Positions 47,361 through 55,749 are shown, numbered from the stretch's first letter. The stretch: 64,000 nucleotides of DNA from Sphingobacteriales bacterium (GCA_014763615.1 JACXVB010000007.1:1-64000), one strand, 5' to 3'. Notes: generated from the letters alone by a model not told the origin. Numbers and translations: made by a program.

Positions 47361-47840
47361 TTAAAAAGTTTCAATTCTAAATCGTTTACCATAAAAAGCA
47401 TATTTCTGCACAAAAAGCGATACCTCATTAGTTTGCTCAGCCAAAGACACGGGAATCCTAACTATAAAATCAGTTTCGCTATCAAATTCGGATTGTAAGC
47501 TATCGTAGTCAACTGGTAGGTGTGCTTCAATATCTAAATAGTCATATTCAATCGTTGCCCCTTCAATTTCTAAATAAACAAATGCCTGCTCCAAATAATT
47601 AAATGGATGAACGATATAAATAGTCTCATCTAAAAATTTATCTCTTAAGGCTCTTGTAAACCTATTCACAGAACTATTGATAGTGGCTTCTTTCAGCTTA
47701 TCATCACGATAGACTAGAAACTGATCATATAGCCAAACCAAAGGATATAGCAGCACCGTTAACCAAGCCAAATGCTTAGGCCTCACTAAAAAATGAGGCA
47801 TCAGCTGTTTTATGAGTTTATTGAAATCGATGTTAAACAT
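47361..47840 (-). CDS. Phage protein in the tail-protein I position
   Basis: A 159-residue protein with a hydrophobic stretch near residues 22-40 (HLAWLTVLLYPLVWLYDQFLVY). I do not recognise the family from sequence. Its place, directly after the baseplate J-like gene and before the fibre, is where gpI (tail completion/fibre attachment) lies in Mu and P2. The gene starts at the last base of the preceding gene, so the two are translationally coupled. Function is inferred from position only. Confidence 0.55.
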   Translation of the reverse strand: MFNIDFNKLIKQLMPHFLVRPKHLAWLTVLLYPLVWLYDQFLVYRDDKLKEATINSSVNRFTRALRDKFLDETIYIVHPFNYLEQAFVYLEIEGATIEYDYLDIEAHLPVDYDSLQSEFDSETDFIVRIPVSLAEQTNEVSLFVQKYAFYGKRFRIETF

Positions 47841-48643
47841 TAGGTCAAATAATTAATTTGAGTAGAAAGTGGGAAATCTGGGTCTATTTTGAAGTAGCCA
47901 GATTTGCTTGCAAAACTATTGGTAAAAGTAACATAGCTATCGCCATAGCCTTTAGCGGCAGCCTCTAAAACCTCCACCTGTCCATCAACAACGCCTTGAA
48001 CGGCTTGTATGGCATCAATCAATTTGTTAATGTAGAAAACACCATCAAATTGAATATTGGTTAAATAATTGGTAATTGCTGCCTCTACATTTATTTTCAC
48101 ATTTGGCAAACCCACATTAGCATTATAAAAAACGTTCAAATTCAGTTTTACTAAATCTGCCGAAAGAGATTGAACCGTTACTTTTGTGCCTGCCGGTCTC
48201 ACGTCTTGCAAATAATCAACCACGCCGTTTAGCTCATCTTCTGTTAACTGCACTGGCTCATCAATTAATTGCTTAGCCACTTTAACCTGAATGCTATTTC
48301 CATTATCCGTAATGCTGCAATATTTAATAATTTGCTTAGTTACATCTACTACAGGATATTTGTACACATTATTGATAAAACTTAATAGATCGCCATATTG
48401 AAAGGCTTTAGTAGTATCATACCACCATTGCCGAGTGCCATATTGATTATTATCAATAATGCTTTGCACTTCGGCTTTAAAGGCATCTTGCAAAACTTCA
48501 AAGTAATAAATAATAACCGCCTGAATGTAAATCCAGAGCTTATAAATTGCGGTGTTGCTGGTGCTGTTTAAAGCACTCAAATCTGTTTGCAATGCTTTTT
48601 CATCAAGCATTTGTTGCTGAATTTCTTCTATCGTTCTGGCCAT
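47840..48643 (-). CDS. Baseplate J-like protein
   Basis: A 267-residue protein. The C-terminal two thirds (YLQDVRPAGTKVTVQSLSADLVKLNLNVFYN, then AAITNYLTNIQFDGVFYINKLIDAIQAVQGV) match the conserved segments of baseplate J/gp47 wedge proteins. The N-terminal part is helical. It forms the wedge of the contractile-tail baseplate together with the gpW-like protein encoded just before it. The ends of the two genes overlap by one base. Confidence 0.72.
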   Translation of the reverse strand: MARTIEEIQQQMLDEKALQTDLSALNSTSNTAIYKLWIYIQAVIIYYFEVLQDAFKAEVQSIIDNNQYGTRQWWYDTTKAFQYGDLLSFINNVYKYPVVDVTKQIIKYCSITDNGNSIQVKVAKQLIDEPVQLTEDELNGVVDYLQDVRPAGTKVTVQSLSADLVKLNLNVFYNANVGLPNVKINVEAAITNYLTNIQFDGVFYINKLIDAIQAVQGVVDGQVEVLEAAAKGYGDSYVTFTNSFASKSGYFKIDPDFPLSTQINYLT

Positions 48644-48939
48644 TATCTTTCTGCGTTTATTTCAATGTCTGTGAATGAATTAATTTGCACTACAGATTGT
48701 GTGTAGCCATCAAACTGTAATTGCAGCCTTATTTTTTGCTTTAGCTCATCTATTTGTTGCTGATTAAAACCTGTTTTGATGTATGAAGCAATGTTAACTC
48801 CTGTTAATGGGCTTTCTCTAAAACTTCCCGGAGAAGCTAATAAAATCAATTGTTGATGCTGATTTTCGGCATCATCAAAAGCAAAATCACCCGCTTCTAT
48901 CAGCAGGTCTAAATCATCATCTAATAGTACGTCTATCAT
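48643..48939 (-). CDS. Baseplate wedge protein of the gpW/gp25 type
   Basis: A 98-residue acidic protein. The segment AGDFAFDDAENQHQQLILLASPGSFRESP resembles Mu gp46 and other gp25-like wedge proteins, in which a conserved DAEN/Q region precedes a turn. It lies between the gpV-like and gpJ-like genes, the same position as W in P2. It overlaps the upstream gene by four bases and the downstream one by one base, suggesting tight co-translation. Confidence 0.72.
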   Translation of the reverse strand: MIDVLLDDDLDLLIEAGDFAFDDAENQHQQLILLASPGSFRESPLTGVNIASYIKTGFNQQQIDELKQKIRLQLQFDGYTQSVVQINSFTDIEINAER

Positions 48940-49544
48940 TGTTTTATTGCCGTATTTTCCAAGTCATCCACCTTTGTTAATAAATCAATAATGGCAGGGC
49001 CGCTATTGGTTGTAAATCCAGTAACTCCACCACCTGTGGTAACACCTGTATGTGTATGCTTTTTAAAGGCATCTAGTAAATCATTTACTTTTTTTTCAAG
49101 CTGATTTATCTTAGCCACTAATGGTTTTATTTTAGGCAAACCGCCATTTTTGCCGCCATTTAAAACCATGCTACCTAAATCAAAAGCCATGCTTCCGCCT
49201 TCCATATCCATCAGCATCTTAAATAAAGAGCCAGCATCTAATTTTACTTTTTGAATTTTTGTAAATCCAACCACAAATAAATCGGCAGGATCATTAGCCA
49301 CCTGAGCCACTAATACAAAAGAATATTTAGCAGGAAAAATCACAGGCCCAACATCAGTTGGTGATACACCAGAAACTACAGGCTTTAATTTAACACCTTC
49401 CAAAATGGCATCCTCATTATCATACAACTGTACATCGCAAGTCATTTCTAACTCATCCACAGCTTTTACTATGGCAAGCTCTATATTTTGCGTAAATCCG
49501 GTTTTTTCAGTAAGTTGTTTTAAAGCTTTTTTTATATCGCTCAT
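48936..49544 (-). CDS. Baseplate assembly protein V-like (tail spike/hub)
   Basis: A 202-residue protein. The OB-fold-like N-terminal half is followed by a helix (INQLEKKVNDLLDAFKKHTHTG), and the tail TGVTTGGGVTGFTTNSGP is a typical beta-helical or flexible end of gpV/gp45-type spikes. It probably forms the tail tip that pierces the outer membrane. It overlaps the gpD-like gene by four bases. The AGGAGG in front of its start belongs to the coding sequence of that upstream gene. Confidence 0.65.
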   Translation of the reverse strand: MSDIKKALKQLTEKTGFTQNIELAIVKAVDELEMTCDVQLYDNEDAILEGVKLKPVVSGVSPTDVGPVIFPAKYSFVLVAQVANDPADLFVVGFTKIQKVKLDAGSLFKMLMDMEGGSMAFDLGSMVLNGGKNGGLPKIKPLVAKINQLEKKVNDLLDAFKKHTHTGVTTGGGVTGFTTNSGPAIIDLLTKVDDLENTAIKQ

Positions 49545-50494
49545 GCCAACCTCCTTTCTGGCGTAATTTTTCGCCTAAATCCATTAACACCAAAAGTTGT
49601 AGTTACTGCCTCCACTAAATAAGACCCATCACGCTCAGGATAATCCGGATCATGCAGCACACCTGCATATCCGGGGAAGCAATAAGGCTCTCCAAAAGTG
49701 GTAAAGTCGTTTTTGTAGCCATCAATCTTTAATTTATCTAATTCTTTGGCTACTATCTTTTTTAAAGCGTCTTGGTCTAAATTGTAATAATGCAATGTGC
49801 GCTCGTCACCGTCTGGGTCTCCGGATGTAAACTCATACTTTTTCCCATTTGGCAATTTAGAAACACCTTTTACTTTAATGCGTAAATCTTCTTTACGCAC
49901 ATAATCTAAATCCGGATCAATTACATTTTTACTGAAATCATAATAAACTTCAGTGGGTTTATCAGCTACTACCCCTGCAAAATCTGCTATCAAAACACCG
50001 TTTTCATCAAAATAACATTGTAAAGCAAACTTTTTTAAAGCATCTAATACTTGTGCGGTACTCTGTTGTTTAATTACAAACCCACCCAGTTTTAAATCGG
50101 CTACTTTAGATGGGCCAGCATACACATAATTGACTACTTCTTTTAATGTGGGGTTTTTAAAGCTTTTGGTGAAGCTGTTTTGCTTCAGCTTCCACATTTC
50201 GTCTTCACAGCTAATTAAAAAAGGAACTCTAGCATCTACGCGGGCAATGTAACCGGTAAACTCTAATTTTAAATTTGGATAATAACCTAAATAAACTTCT
50301 ACTTTGCTGCCCCTAACAAAAAACTCATTGATATTACCATCAATCACTTTTATTTTACGAGGCATTTTGATTTTACAGGTAGCTGTTAAATTTTTACGAC
50401 TTCGCTCAATCTCTACCTCATTACAAAAGTTAATATCCAAATAGCGGCTGCCATTTGGATTAGTGATGATGATATGTATTTGAGGGTTTAGCAT
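49541..50494 (-). CDS. Phage late control D / gp27-like baseplate hub protein
   Basis: A 317-residue hub protein. It fits the GPD family: an early block (RYLDINFCNEVEIERSRKNLTATCKIKMP), the DGNINEFFVRGSKVEVYLGYYP segment and a later FTTFGEPYCFPGYAGVLHDPDYPERDGSYLVEAVTTTFG region. It links tube and spike in contractile tails. It is positioned between a small gene and the gpV-like gene, the usual order. Length is normal. Confidence 0.75.
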   Translation of the reverse strand: MLNPQIHIIITNPNGSRYLDINFCNEVEIERSRKNLTATCKIKMPRKIKVIDGNINEFFVRGSKVEVYLGYYPNLKLEFTGYIARVDARVPFLISCEDEMWKLKQNSFTKSFKNPTLKEVVNYVYAGPSKVADLKLGGFVIKQQSTAQVLDALKKFALQCYFDENGVLIADFAGVVADKPTEVYYDFSKNVIDPDLDYVRKEDLRIKVKGVSKLPNGKKYEFTSGDPDGDERTLHYYNLDQDALKKIVAKELDKLKIDGYKNDFTTFGEPYCFPGYAGVLHDPDYPERDGSYLVEAVTTTFGVNGFRRKITPERRLA

Positions 50495-50496
50495 TT

Positions 50497-50757
50497 TTAA
50501 ACTATTTCCGGGTCTGGTAAAATTGTAATGCCCATTTCTGTAAGTATGGCATTAGCTCTGATTTCTTTAGTATCACCGTATAAAAGATATTCATCAGTAG
50601 TCATCTTTTTTTCTATGATATCCATTATACCACCAGCATCATCTAAAAGCAGAACTTTTAAGTTTACATTGTCATCAAAAAATTCTTTATTACCCCACTC
50701 TAAATTTATTTGAGTAGCTGATTTTGTTAAACCATATTGAATTGCTTGTATTTTCAT
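50497..50757 (-). CDS. Small phage protein, function unknown
   Basis: An 86-residue protein from the ATG at 50757 (MKIQAIQYGL). It is mostly predicted beta with a charged helix near the C-terminus. The start of the longer frame at 50766 overlaps the stop region of the collagen-like gene. I do not know a family. It lies between the fibre and hub genes and ends two bases before the hub gene starts. It may be a chaperone or accessory baseplate piece. Confidence 0.6.
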   Translation of the reverse strand: MKIQAIQYGLTKSATQINLEWGNKEFFDDNVNLKVLLLDDAGGIMDIIEKKMTTDEYLLYGDTKEIRANAILTEMGITILPDPEIV

Positions 50758-50759
50758 AA

Positions 50760-52538
50760 TTACCATGTTGTTAATGCACTTCTAACCCATGTATTAGTAG
50801 CTATACATACATAGATATAATTTGACGTTATTCTTATTTCACCAGTGATACCTGTATCAGTTGCAGAAGACGGAGCTGTATTTAAACTTGCTAATCTGTA
50901 TTGATTAGCTCTAACAAATCCTTTACCTACCCTAAATTCTAAAGTAGATGCACCTGATGCGGGGTCTTCAAATCCAGTATCGCATACGTAAAAATCATGA
51001 AGCCCATCAGAACCAACATTATTGCCGCTTGACCCGTAACGAAGAGTATTGCCATATCTATTAATAGACTGAGAATAAGTTAAACCGATTCCCATTCCTG
51101 AATTCAATAATAATCCGGGAACATGTTCCATTCTTGAACAAAAAGTCAAGTCAAGCGAATAAAAATTATACCCACTTTTACCCAAGAACAATCTTAAATT
51201 TTCTACATCTGGCTTTAAATAAGTAGCCTGTACACCGCTATTATAATAGTCTGTATCTACAATAAAAGTTCTAACATCGTCTAAATGAGCGACTGTACCG
51301 TCTTTATCTTGGAAGGTATATGTTCTTGAAGCGGTATTTGAATTAGTAAAAAAACTAGTGAAAGTGTTAGCTGCATTTTTAAAGTTGATTTTAAAAAGAG
51401 TCATTCCAACTATACCACCAGTAGCATCTTTTAGACTATCTATTTTTGATTTTATGTAATTCCAAACATTACTCCAGTTTGTTCTTATTAATGAAAATGA
51501 GTTTTCGGAATCTGTTCCATTTACTTCATCATTATCAACAATATTTGTTTTTTCTGTCGCAGAATGATTTACACTTGCAACATTTGTAGCGTTAACCGTT
51601 GCATCTGAGCCATTAGTACCGGGTGCTCCATCAGCACCGGCTGGACCGACTAAAGAAATACCAGCAGGCCATGATCCAGAGGCTTTAGGACCAAAAATAT
51701 AATTGGTAGAAGTATTAATGTAAAAATCACCATCTACGCCCTCAGTCGTAGGATCAGCTGTCCCATTAAGTACTGTTTTGCCATCAGTTCCGTCAGCACC
51801 AGCCGGACCAGTTGCACCCGTTGCACCATCAGCCCCCGCATACCCAACTAAAGAAACCCCCGAAGGCCATGTGCCAGAAGCTTTAGGACCAAAAATGTAG
51901 TTTGATGTGGTATTGATATAGAAATCACCATCTACACCCTCAGTAGTAGGATCGGTTGTCCCATTAAGTACTGTTTTGCCATCAATTCCGTCAGCGCCGG
52001 GTGCACCATCCGCACCTGCTGGGCCATCAGCTCCAGCTGGGCCTGTAGGCCCAACCAAACTAGCTAACCATTCAGCTTCAGTACCTGAGAAACCATCAGA
52101 AACAGCAACATCGTAAGCGGATAAACCATCTAATCCTTGATCACCTTGTGGGCCTGTGTCTCCCGGTATTCCCTGTATTCCTTGCGCTCCGGTATCGCCT
52201 TTGTCCCCTTTATCACCTTTTGGGCCTGCAATACCTTGCAAACCTTGCGGGCCTGTGTCGCCTTTTAATCCTTGATCGCCTTTGTCTCCTTTATCGCCTT
52301 TATCACCTTTAGGGCCTGCAATACCTTGCGCTCCGGGTGTGCCTTGCGGCCCTTGGGGACCTTGAGTAATGGTAGCGATTAAATCAGATACGGCATTTAC
52401 GATATAAGTTTTTAATTGGCCGATGTTGTATTTTTTGGTGTCACCTGCATTTTCACCCTCACTTACAGCTATTTCATGCGCATCATTTAATGATGTACCC
52501 TGTATTAACTGCCAAATTTTTATCAAATTAAATCCCAT
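50760..52538 (-). CDS. Collagen-like tail fibre protein
   Basis: A 592-residue protein. The N-terminal 59 residues (KIWQLIQGTSLNDAHEIAVSEG) look like the attachment domain of Bacteroidota phage fibres. Gly-X-Y repeats fill about 60-139 and recur near 163-187 and 232-253, indicating a collagen-type triple helix. Two copies of a 66-residue unit (starting KTVLNGT at 188 and 254) follow each other. The C-terminal 200 residues form a non-repetitive globular part. It lies in the gap between gpX and gpD, where the tape measure might be expected. Confidence 0.78.
   Translation of the reverse strand: MGFNLIKIWQLIQGTSLNDAHEIAVSEGENAGDTKKYNIGQLKTYIVNAVSDLIATITQGPQGPQGTPGAQGIAGPKGDKGDKGDKGDQGLKGDTGPQGLQGIAGPKGDKGDKGDTGAQGIQGIPGDTGPQGDQGLDGLSAYDVAVSDGFSGTEAEWLASLVGPTGPAGADGPAGADGAPGADGIDGKTVLNGTTDPTTEGVDGDFYINTTSNYIFGPKASGTWPSGVSLVGYAGADGATGATGPAGADGTDGKTVLNGTADPTTEGVDGDFYINTSTNYIFGPKASGSWPAGISLVGPAGADGAPGTNGSDATVNATNVASVNHSATEKTNIVDNDEVNGTDSENSFSLIRTNWSNVWNYIKSKIDSLKDATGGIVGMTLFKINFKNAANTFTSFFTNSNTASRTYTFQDKDGTVAHLDDVRTFIVDTDYYNSGVQATYLKPDVENLRLFLGKSGYNFYSLDLTFCSRMEHVPGLLLNSGMGIGLTYSQSINRYGNTLRYGSSGNNVGSDGLHDFYVCDTGFEDPASGASTLEFRVGKGFVRANQYRLASLNTAPSSATDTGITGEIRITSNYIYVCIATNTWVRSALTTW
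51649..51998. repeat. 198-bp direct duplication inside the collagen-like gene
   Basis: Similar stretches of about 150 bases start at 51649 and 51847, exactly 198 bases (66 codons) apart. They encode the units KTVLNGT(T/A)DPTTEGVDGDF with the NYIFGPKASG and SLVG blocks. Mismatches are scattered, mainly at third positions, so the duplication is not recent. Slippage or recombination here can alter fibre length. Confidence 0.8.
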
Positions 52539-52832
52539 TTAAACCGCAATTAATTCATCGTTATTGTTAACTATTACTTCGTCTGCGTTGGTGCTTAATA
52601 AATCAATTGCACTTGGCTGTCCACCGCTGATCACCAGCTTTCCGCTCTCGGCGATATAGTCTGCATAAACTTTAATGGCTTGCTCACTAGCAGGATTATT
52701 TAAAATTTGTCCGGGCAAAATATCAGCATCCATTGCCAAGCCATTGGCATTGGCAAAATCAAACAATGCTGCCGGAGTTCCATAAACCTGCACACATACA
52801 TCCATTAAATTTTGTCCACTTAATACTATCAT
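52539..52832 (-). CDS. LysM/tail protein X-like small hub protein
   Basis: A 97-residue protein. The opening (IVLSGQNLMDVCVQVYGTPAALFDFANANGL, then ILPGQILNNP) is a LysM-like fold as in the P2 tail protein X, which sits at the tube end. The start overlaps the previous gene by four bases. The next gene follows after one base. Confidence 0.75.
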   Translation of the reverse strand: MIVLSGQNLMDVCVQVYGTPAALFDFANANGLAMDADILPGQILNNPASEQAIKVYADYIAESGKLVISGGQPSAIDLLSTNADEVIVNNNDELIAV

Positions 52833-53458
52833 AAGCCCTTCATTATTTTTTTTGAGTTTGCCACCGATTGTATTTTTAACTCCACAGGCTCATCACTTAA
52901 TGCACTTATTACATACGGTTGAATATTACTGTAACCTTCTACCTCTGGAAGTTTTAAATCAGTGATGACGATGTTATGAATGTCTAGCAGGTTCAATAAA
53001 GCTGTGGTCACTTGCATTTCTTGGTTAACCTTAAAAAGCTGGTGCAAGCTATTGACTAAATCTTCTGGGTATTCATCGCTATTGTAATTGATTAAAATTC
53101 CTCTAATGGTTATTTGGTAATCATCAATATTGATATATTCTTTAACTGTACCATCTTTACCTTTTAGTGGGGTTTTTACGATATTCTTAGCCGCAGAGAC
53201 ATCTAATAAAGGCCAGTCTGGGAAGGTATAATCTTTAAATCCTCCATTAACAGGTATTTTACAGGTAATTACCTCATATACCGGTGCGCCTAACAAAGAA
53301 TACGCTTTGGCTTTAGATTTCACCTGAGTGGAAGGGGTTGCGAATTCAATCGACCCCTCATCACTCTGGCTTTCGGTGGGGATGGCAAAGCGCACACCTT
53401 TAATACCAAAAACTTTGGTATAAAGATCAATGAGATTAAAGCTGTTATACTGTGCCAC
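52829..53458 (-). CDS. DUF6046 family phage tail protein
   Basis: A 209-residue protein starting with GTG. Segments AQYNSFNLIDLYTKVFGI, YEVITCKIPVNGG and QITIRGILINYNSDEYPEDLVNSLHQLFKV match my recollection of DUF6046, a Bacteroidota phage tail family. It probably caps the tube or joins it to the hub. It follows two bases after the end of the frameshifted chaperone reading frame. The tape-measure gene that usually lies in this interval is missing. Confidence 0.65.
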   Translation of the reverse strand: MAQYNSFNLIDLYTKVFGIKGVRFAIPTESQSDEGSIEFATPSTQVKSKAKAYSLLGAPVYEVITCKIPVNGGFKDYTFPDWPLLDVSAAKNIVKTPLKGKDGTVKEYINIDDYQITIRGILINYNSDEYPEDLVNSLHQLFKVNQEMQVTTALLNLLDIHNIVITDLKLPEVEGYSNIQPYVISALSDEPVELKIQSVANSKKIMKGL

Positions 53459-53460
53459 AA

Positions 53461-54011
53461 TTATAGATTTATCTTTTGTTTACCATCTGTCGAAAATCTT
53501 TGACTTTCAAAATGAAAAGCAAATTGTAACTCTCGCCACCGTTCGGCATATTCCTCATCTGATAAAGTACCGGGGTCTATTTTAAAATGAAACCGCAGCA
53601 GTGCATTTATCTTTCTTAAAATGTCTTTTCCGCTTTTAACATTTATAGGCCGGGAAAGCTCTAATATTTCGCTGCCTCGGCCTTCAGAAAATTTAAAGAG
53701 GCGTATAACCTTGTTTGTGCCGGGATAGCCACATCATCATTGGTTTGATGACGTTTGTCGCCTCCCAACCATGTGTTTTGAGCTAAAAATTCGCGAGCTT
53801 CAAACATTAATCCATCAGTAGCTTTATTCACTACGTTTGCTAATACATCACGGTCTGGTTTCCGGTAATAGCCAACAGCTTTATCATCTTTACTTACTTC
53901 TACAGAAATGATGTGTACTTCGCCATGTTTTGCTTTCCAAGCATCTAACTGTGCCTGTGTAACACCGCCCGCTAACATTTTAGGAGCGCCTTCTAAATTT
54001 TGCTTTGCCAT
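53461..54011 (-). CDS. Predicted -1 frameshift product of the tail assembly chaperone (G-T type)
   Basis: The 116-residue chaperone frame ends at 53661. A second frame, open from the overlap region to TAA at 53461-53463, has no start codon of its own: its ATG is out of frame. A -1 slip at UUUAAAUUUU (53688-53697) would join the two, giving about 183 residues, with a tail of about 75 residues that includes ILRKINALLRFHFKI and ELQFAFHFESQRF. This copies the gpG/gpGT arrangement of tail chaperones. In those phages the long form binds the tape measure. Confidence rests on motif, structure and position; I could not measure frameshifting. Confidence 0.65.
53647..53697 (-). promoter_or_regulatory. 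Programmed -1 frameshift element
   Basis: In transcript sense, UCU UUA AAU UUU contains two overlapping X-XXY-YYZ heptamers, U-UUA-AAU and A-AAU-UUU, both in phase with the chaperone frame. Four to seven bases later AGGCCG (53683-53678) pairs with CGGCCT (53652-53647), with a smaller inner stem (AGC with GCT) in the loop. Spacer length and layout match known -1 frameshift signals. Confidence 0.65.
53661..54011 (-). CDS. Tail assembly chaperone, short form (G type)
   Basis: A 116-residue protein in the position of a tail chaperone, after sheath and tube. The segment KHGEVHIISVEVSKDDKAVGYYRKPDRDVLANVV, then NTWLGGD, resembles chaperones of Bacteroidota phages. Near its 3-prime end it carries the slippery sequence and a downstream stem, and a second frame continues for about 200 bases. 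In lambda-like phages the short form is made in excess over the frameshifted form. A terminator-like hairpin lies between it and the tube gene. Confidence 0.7.
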   Translation of the reverse strand: MAKQNLEGAPKMLAGGVTQAQLDAWKAKHGEVHIISVEVSKDDKAVGYYRKPDRDVLANVVNKATDGLMFEAREFLAQNTWLGGDKRHQTNDDVAIPAQTRLYASLNFLKAEAAKY

Positions 54012-54037
54012 TTTTAAAATTGTTTTGTTTTTTACCT

Positions 54038-54068
54038 AAAAAGCCCACTGCAAATCATCACAGTGGGC
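54038..54068 (-). terminator. Terminator or attenuator after the tail-tube gene
   Basis: GCCCACTG and CAGTGGGC form a perfect 8-bp stem with a ten-base loop and five T residues on the minus strand, 21 bases past the tube stop. Genes beyond it must be read through or need another promoter, so it probably lowers chaperone and baseplate expression relative to sheath and tube. Confidence 0.75.
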
Positions 54069-54088
54069 AACCAATTATTAAATCTAAC

Positions 54089-54514
54089 TTATGAGTTCCA
54101 ATCTATTTCCCCCACGTATAGCGGCAATTCGACCTCTATTTCTTTTACCTCACCACTATTAGTACCCCTTTTTTGACTCATAAACTTGCAGCCTTTTAAA
54201 ACGTGGGTCGTCAATTTGTTATTTAAAACGTAGCTCACCGGGATGTCGAAAGGTTCAATATCCTGTATGCTAGAGCCAGCAGGTAAAGATTTATTTAAAA
54301 CCTCAATCTCACTCATCTCAACGGTTAGCTTCCCTTCAGCTGTGTAATTTCCTCTTACATAGCCAATGTCTTTTTTACCTCGACCCTTTACACCTTTTAT
54401 TTCTTCTTGGTCTCCGTACTCAATAGCTTTAATGCCATTAAGGTTACGACCTAGCAAGTTCACCCTCACAGATGACCAGCTGTATAATTCTCCGTTAATT
54501 GCTATCTCACTCAT
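54089..54514 (-). CDS. Phage tail tube protein
   Basis: A 141-residue protein that follows the sheath gene by five bases, as in Mu (gp40/gpM). It has the mixed beta pattern of tube proteins and conserved-looking segments GIKAIEYGDQEEIKGVKGRGKKDIGYVRG and LTVEMSEIEVLNKSLP. It should form the inner tube of the contractile tail. A hairpin with a T-run follows. Confidence 0.75.
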   Translation of the reverse strand: MSEIAINGELYSWSSVRVNLLGRNLNGIKAIEYGDQEEIKGVKGRGKKDIGYVRGNYTAEGKLTVEMSEIEVLNKSLPAGSSIQDIEPFDIPVSYVLNNKLTTHVLKGCKFMSQKRGTNSGEVKEIEVELPLYVGEIDWNS

Positions 54515-54519
54515 TTTAA

Positions 54520-55749
54520 TTAAGATTTAAATGGGTTATAAAATCCGATAGAAATAGTAATCTGACGAGCTATTGATACCGGTATAAAAGAAATTTCTGT
54601 TAAGATTAAAGACGTTGATAACACATCTTGCTCAGGGTCGATATAGCAGTCAATACCGCCGCTGATATCGCCATCTATTAGCATATTTCTTAAACTTTGT
54701 TTGCCAATAGTTTCTAATGCCTTAACATCTTCTGCCGAAAGTTTACCTGTATCCGGATCAACAGATACGCGATTTTTTACTTTTGGTAAAAGAGCTTGGC
54801 GAGCTAAGAAAATTGCTTTTTCAATGGTTCTGTTGTTTTCAATATAGGCGAAATCATTATCTGCTAATACAGAACAGGTGCTGCTATCATTGAGGTAAAA
54901 ACCATCCAGTCCGGCAACAGCCTGCGGGAAAATATATCCCTTATCGTTTAGCTCATCTAAATCTGCATCAGCGTAGCTATTAACATCTAAATTAGAGCTT
55001 AAGCCGGCGTTAACAAACAAACCTAAACCCACGTTTTGCAAATTAAAATCAGCAGTAAACTCACCAATATTTTGGCTTACGGCAGCTTTAGAAATTAAAC
55101 CTAATACATCGCCAACGGCTGCATAAGCTGCATCTTGTGCGGCTACGGTTAAATCTTGCGCAATGGTAACGCTTACATTAGGGCTTTGTAAAGTTCTAAG
55201 GTCTTTAGCAGCTGCCGCAGTTCCATTAAAGTTTCTGCCTTCAAGGATAAACCCTGCATACCTAAACTTAGTGAACTCATCGTCATAGATGGCTTGGGCG
55301 TTAGGGATGGCGGTTAAAACGTCTTCGTCTAGGCCATTGGTTAAGGTAGGGGTATATCCTGCGGCAGGGTTTCTGGTTACGCCAACCCATTTGATTTTAC
55401 CTCCGCATTCGCGTAATAACTTTTTAGCAAAGTTTTTGGTTACATCACATAAATCAGCCATAGCATTTGTCTGATCTGCCACCATTATATAAAGCGTTCC
55501 GCTTGAATTGCGCTTAAAGAAGCGATCAATATGGTGATAAACTAAAACGTTGTTAGTAGTATCATAAGCCGCATCTATACCAATAGCCGCAGCATCTCTT
55601 GTACTTTTTAGTGGATATATATCCCCTAGGTTTAGCTTTCCAGCTACAGCAACGCCAGTGGTTACTAAGCCGCAAACACCATCGGTATTGGCAGACCTAC
55701 GACCTAATGCGCCGTTTCTTTTAATTATGGTAACGTTAGAACGAGCCAT
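54520..55749 (-). CDS. Contractile tail sheath protein (DUF2586-like)
   Basis: A 409-residue protein. The N-terminus (ARSNVTIIKRNGALGRRSANTDGVCGLVTTG) and the C-terminal segment (SLILTEISFIPVSIARQITISIGFYNPF) match the Bacteroidota sheath proteins of the DUF2586 type. The length fits a sheath with one variable domain. It precedes the tube gene, so the phage has a contractile tail and is not a siphophage. The gene directly follows the lysis-type gene after two bases. Confidence 0.78.
   Translation of the reverse strand: MARSNVTIIKRNGALGRRSANTDGVCGLVTTGVAVAGKLNLGDIYPLKSTRDAAAIGIDAAYDTTNNVLVYHHIDRFFKRNSSGTLYIMVADQTNAMADLCDVTKNFAKKLLRECGGKIKWVGVTRNPAAGYTPTLTNGLDEDVLTAIPNAQAIYDDEFTKFRYAGFILEGRNFNGTAAAAKDLRTLQSPNVSVTIAQDLTVAAQDAAYAAVGDVLGLISKAAVSQNIGEFTADFNLQNVGLGLFVNAGLSSNLDVNSYADADLDELNDKGYIFPQAVAGLDGFYLNDSSTCSVLADNDFAYIENNRTIEKAIFLARQALLPKVKNRVSVDPDTGKLSAEDVKALETIGKQSLRNMLIDGDISGGIDCYIDPEQDVLSTSLILTEISFIPVSIARQITISIGFYNPFKS

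Noticed and set aside
49551-49556. AGGAGG before the gpV-like gene as a true Shine-Dalgarno
   Set aside because: It lies in the last codons of the gpD-like gene (ERRLA) and is explained by coding sequence.
53456-53697. Second chaperone frame as an independent gene
   Set aside because: It lacks an in-frame start codon, whereas a slippery sequence and stem lie exactly at the overlap.
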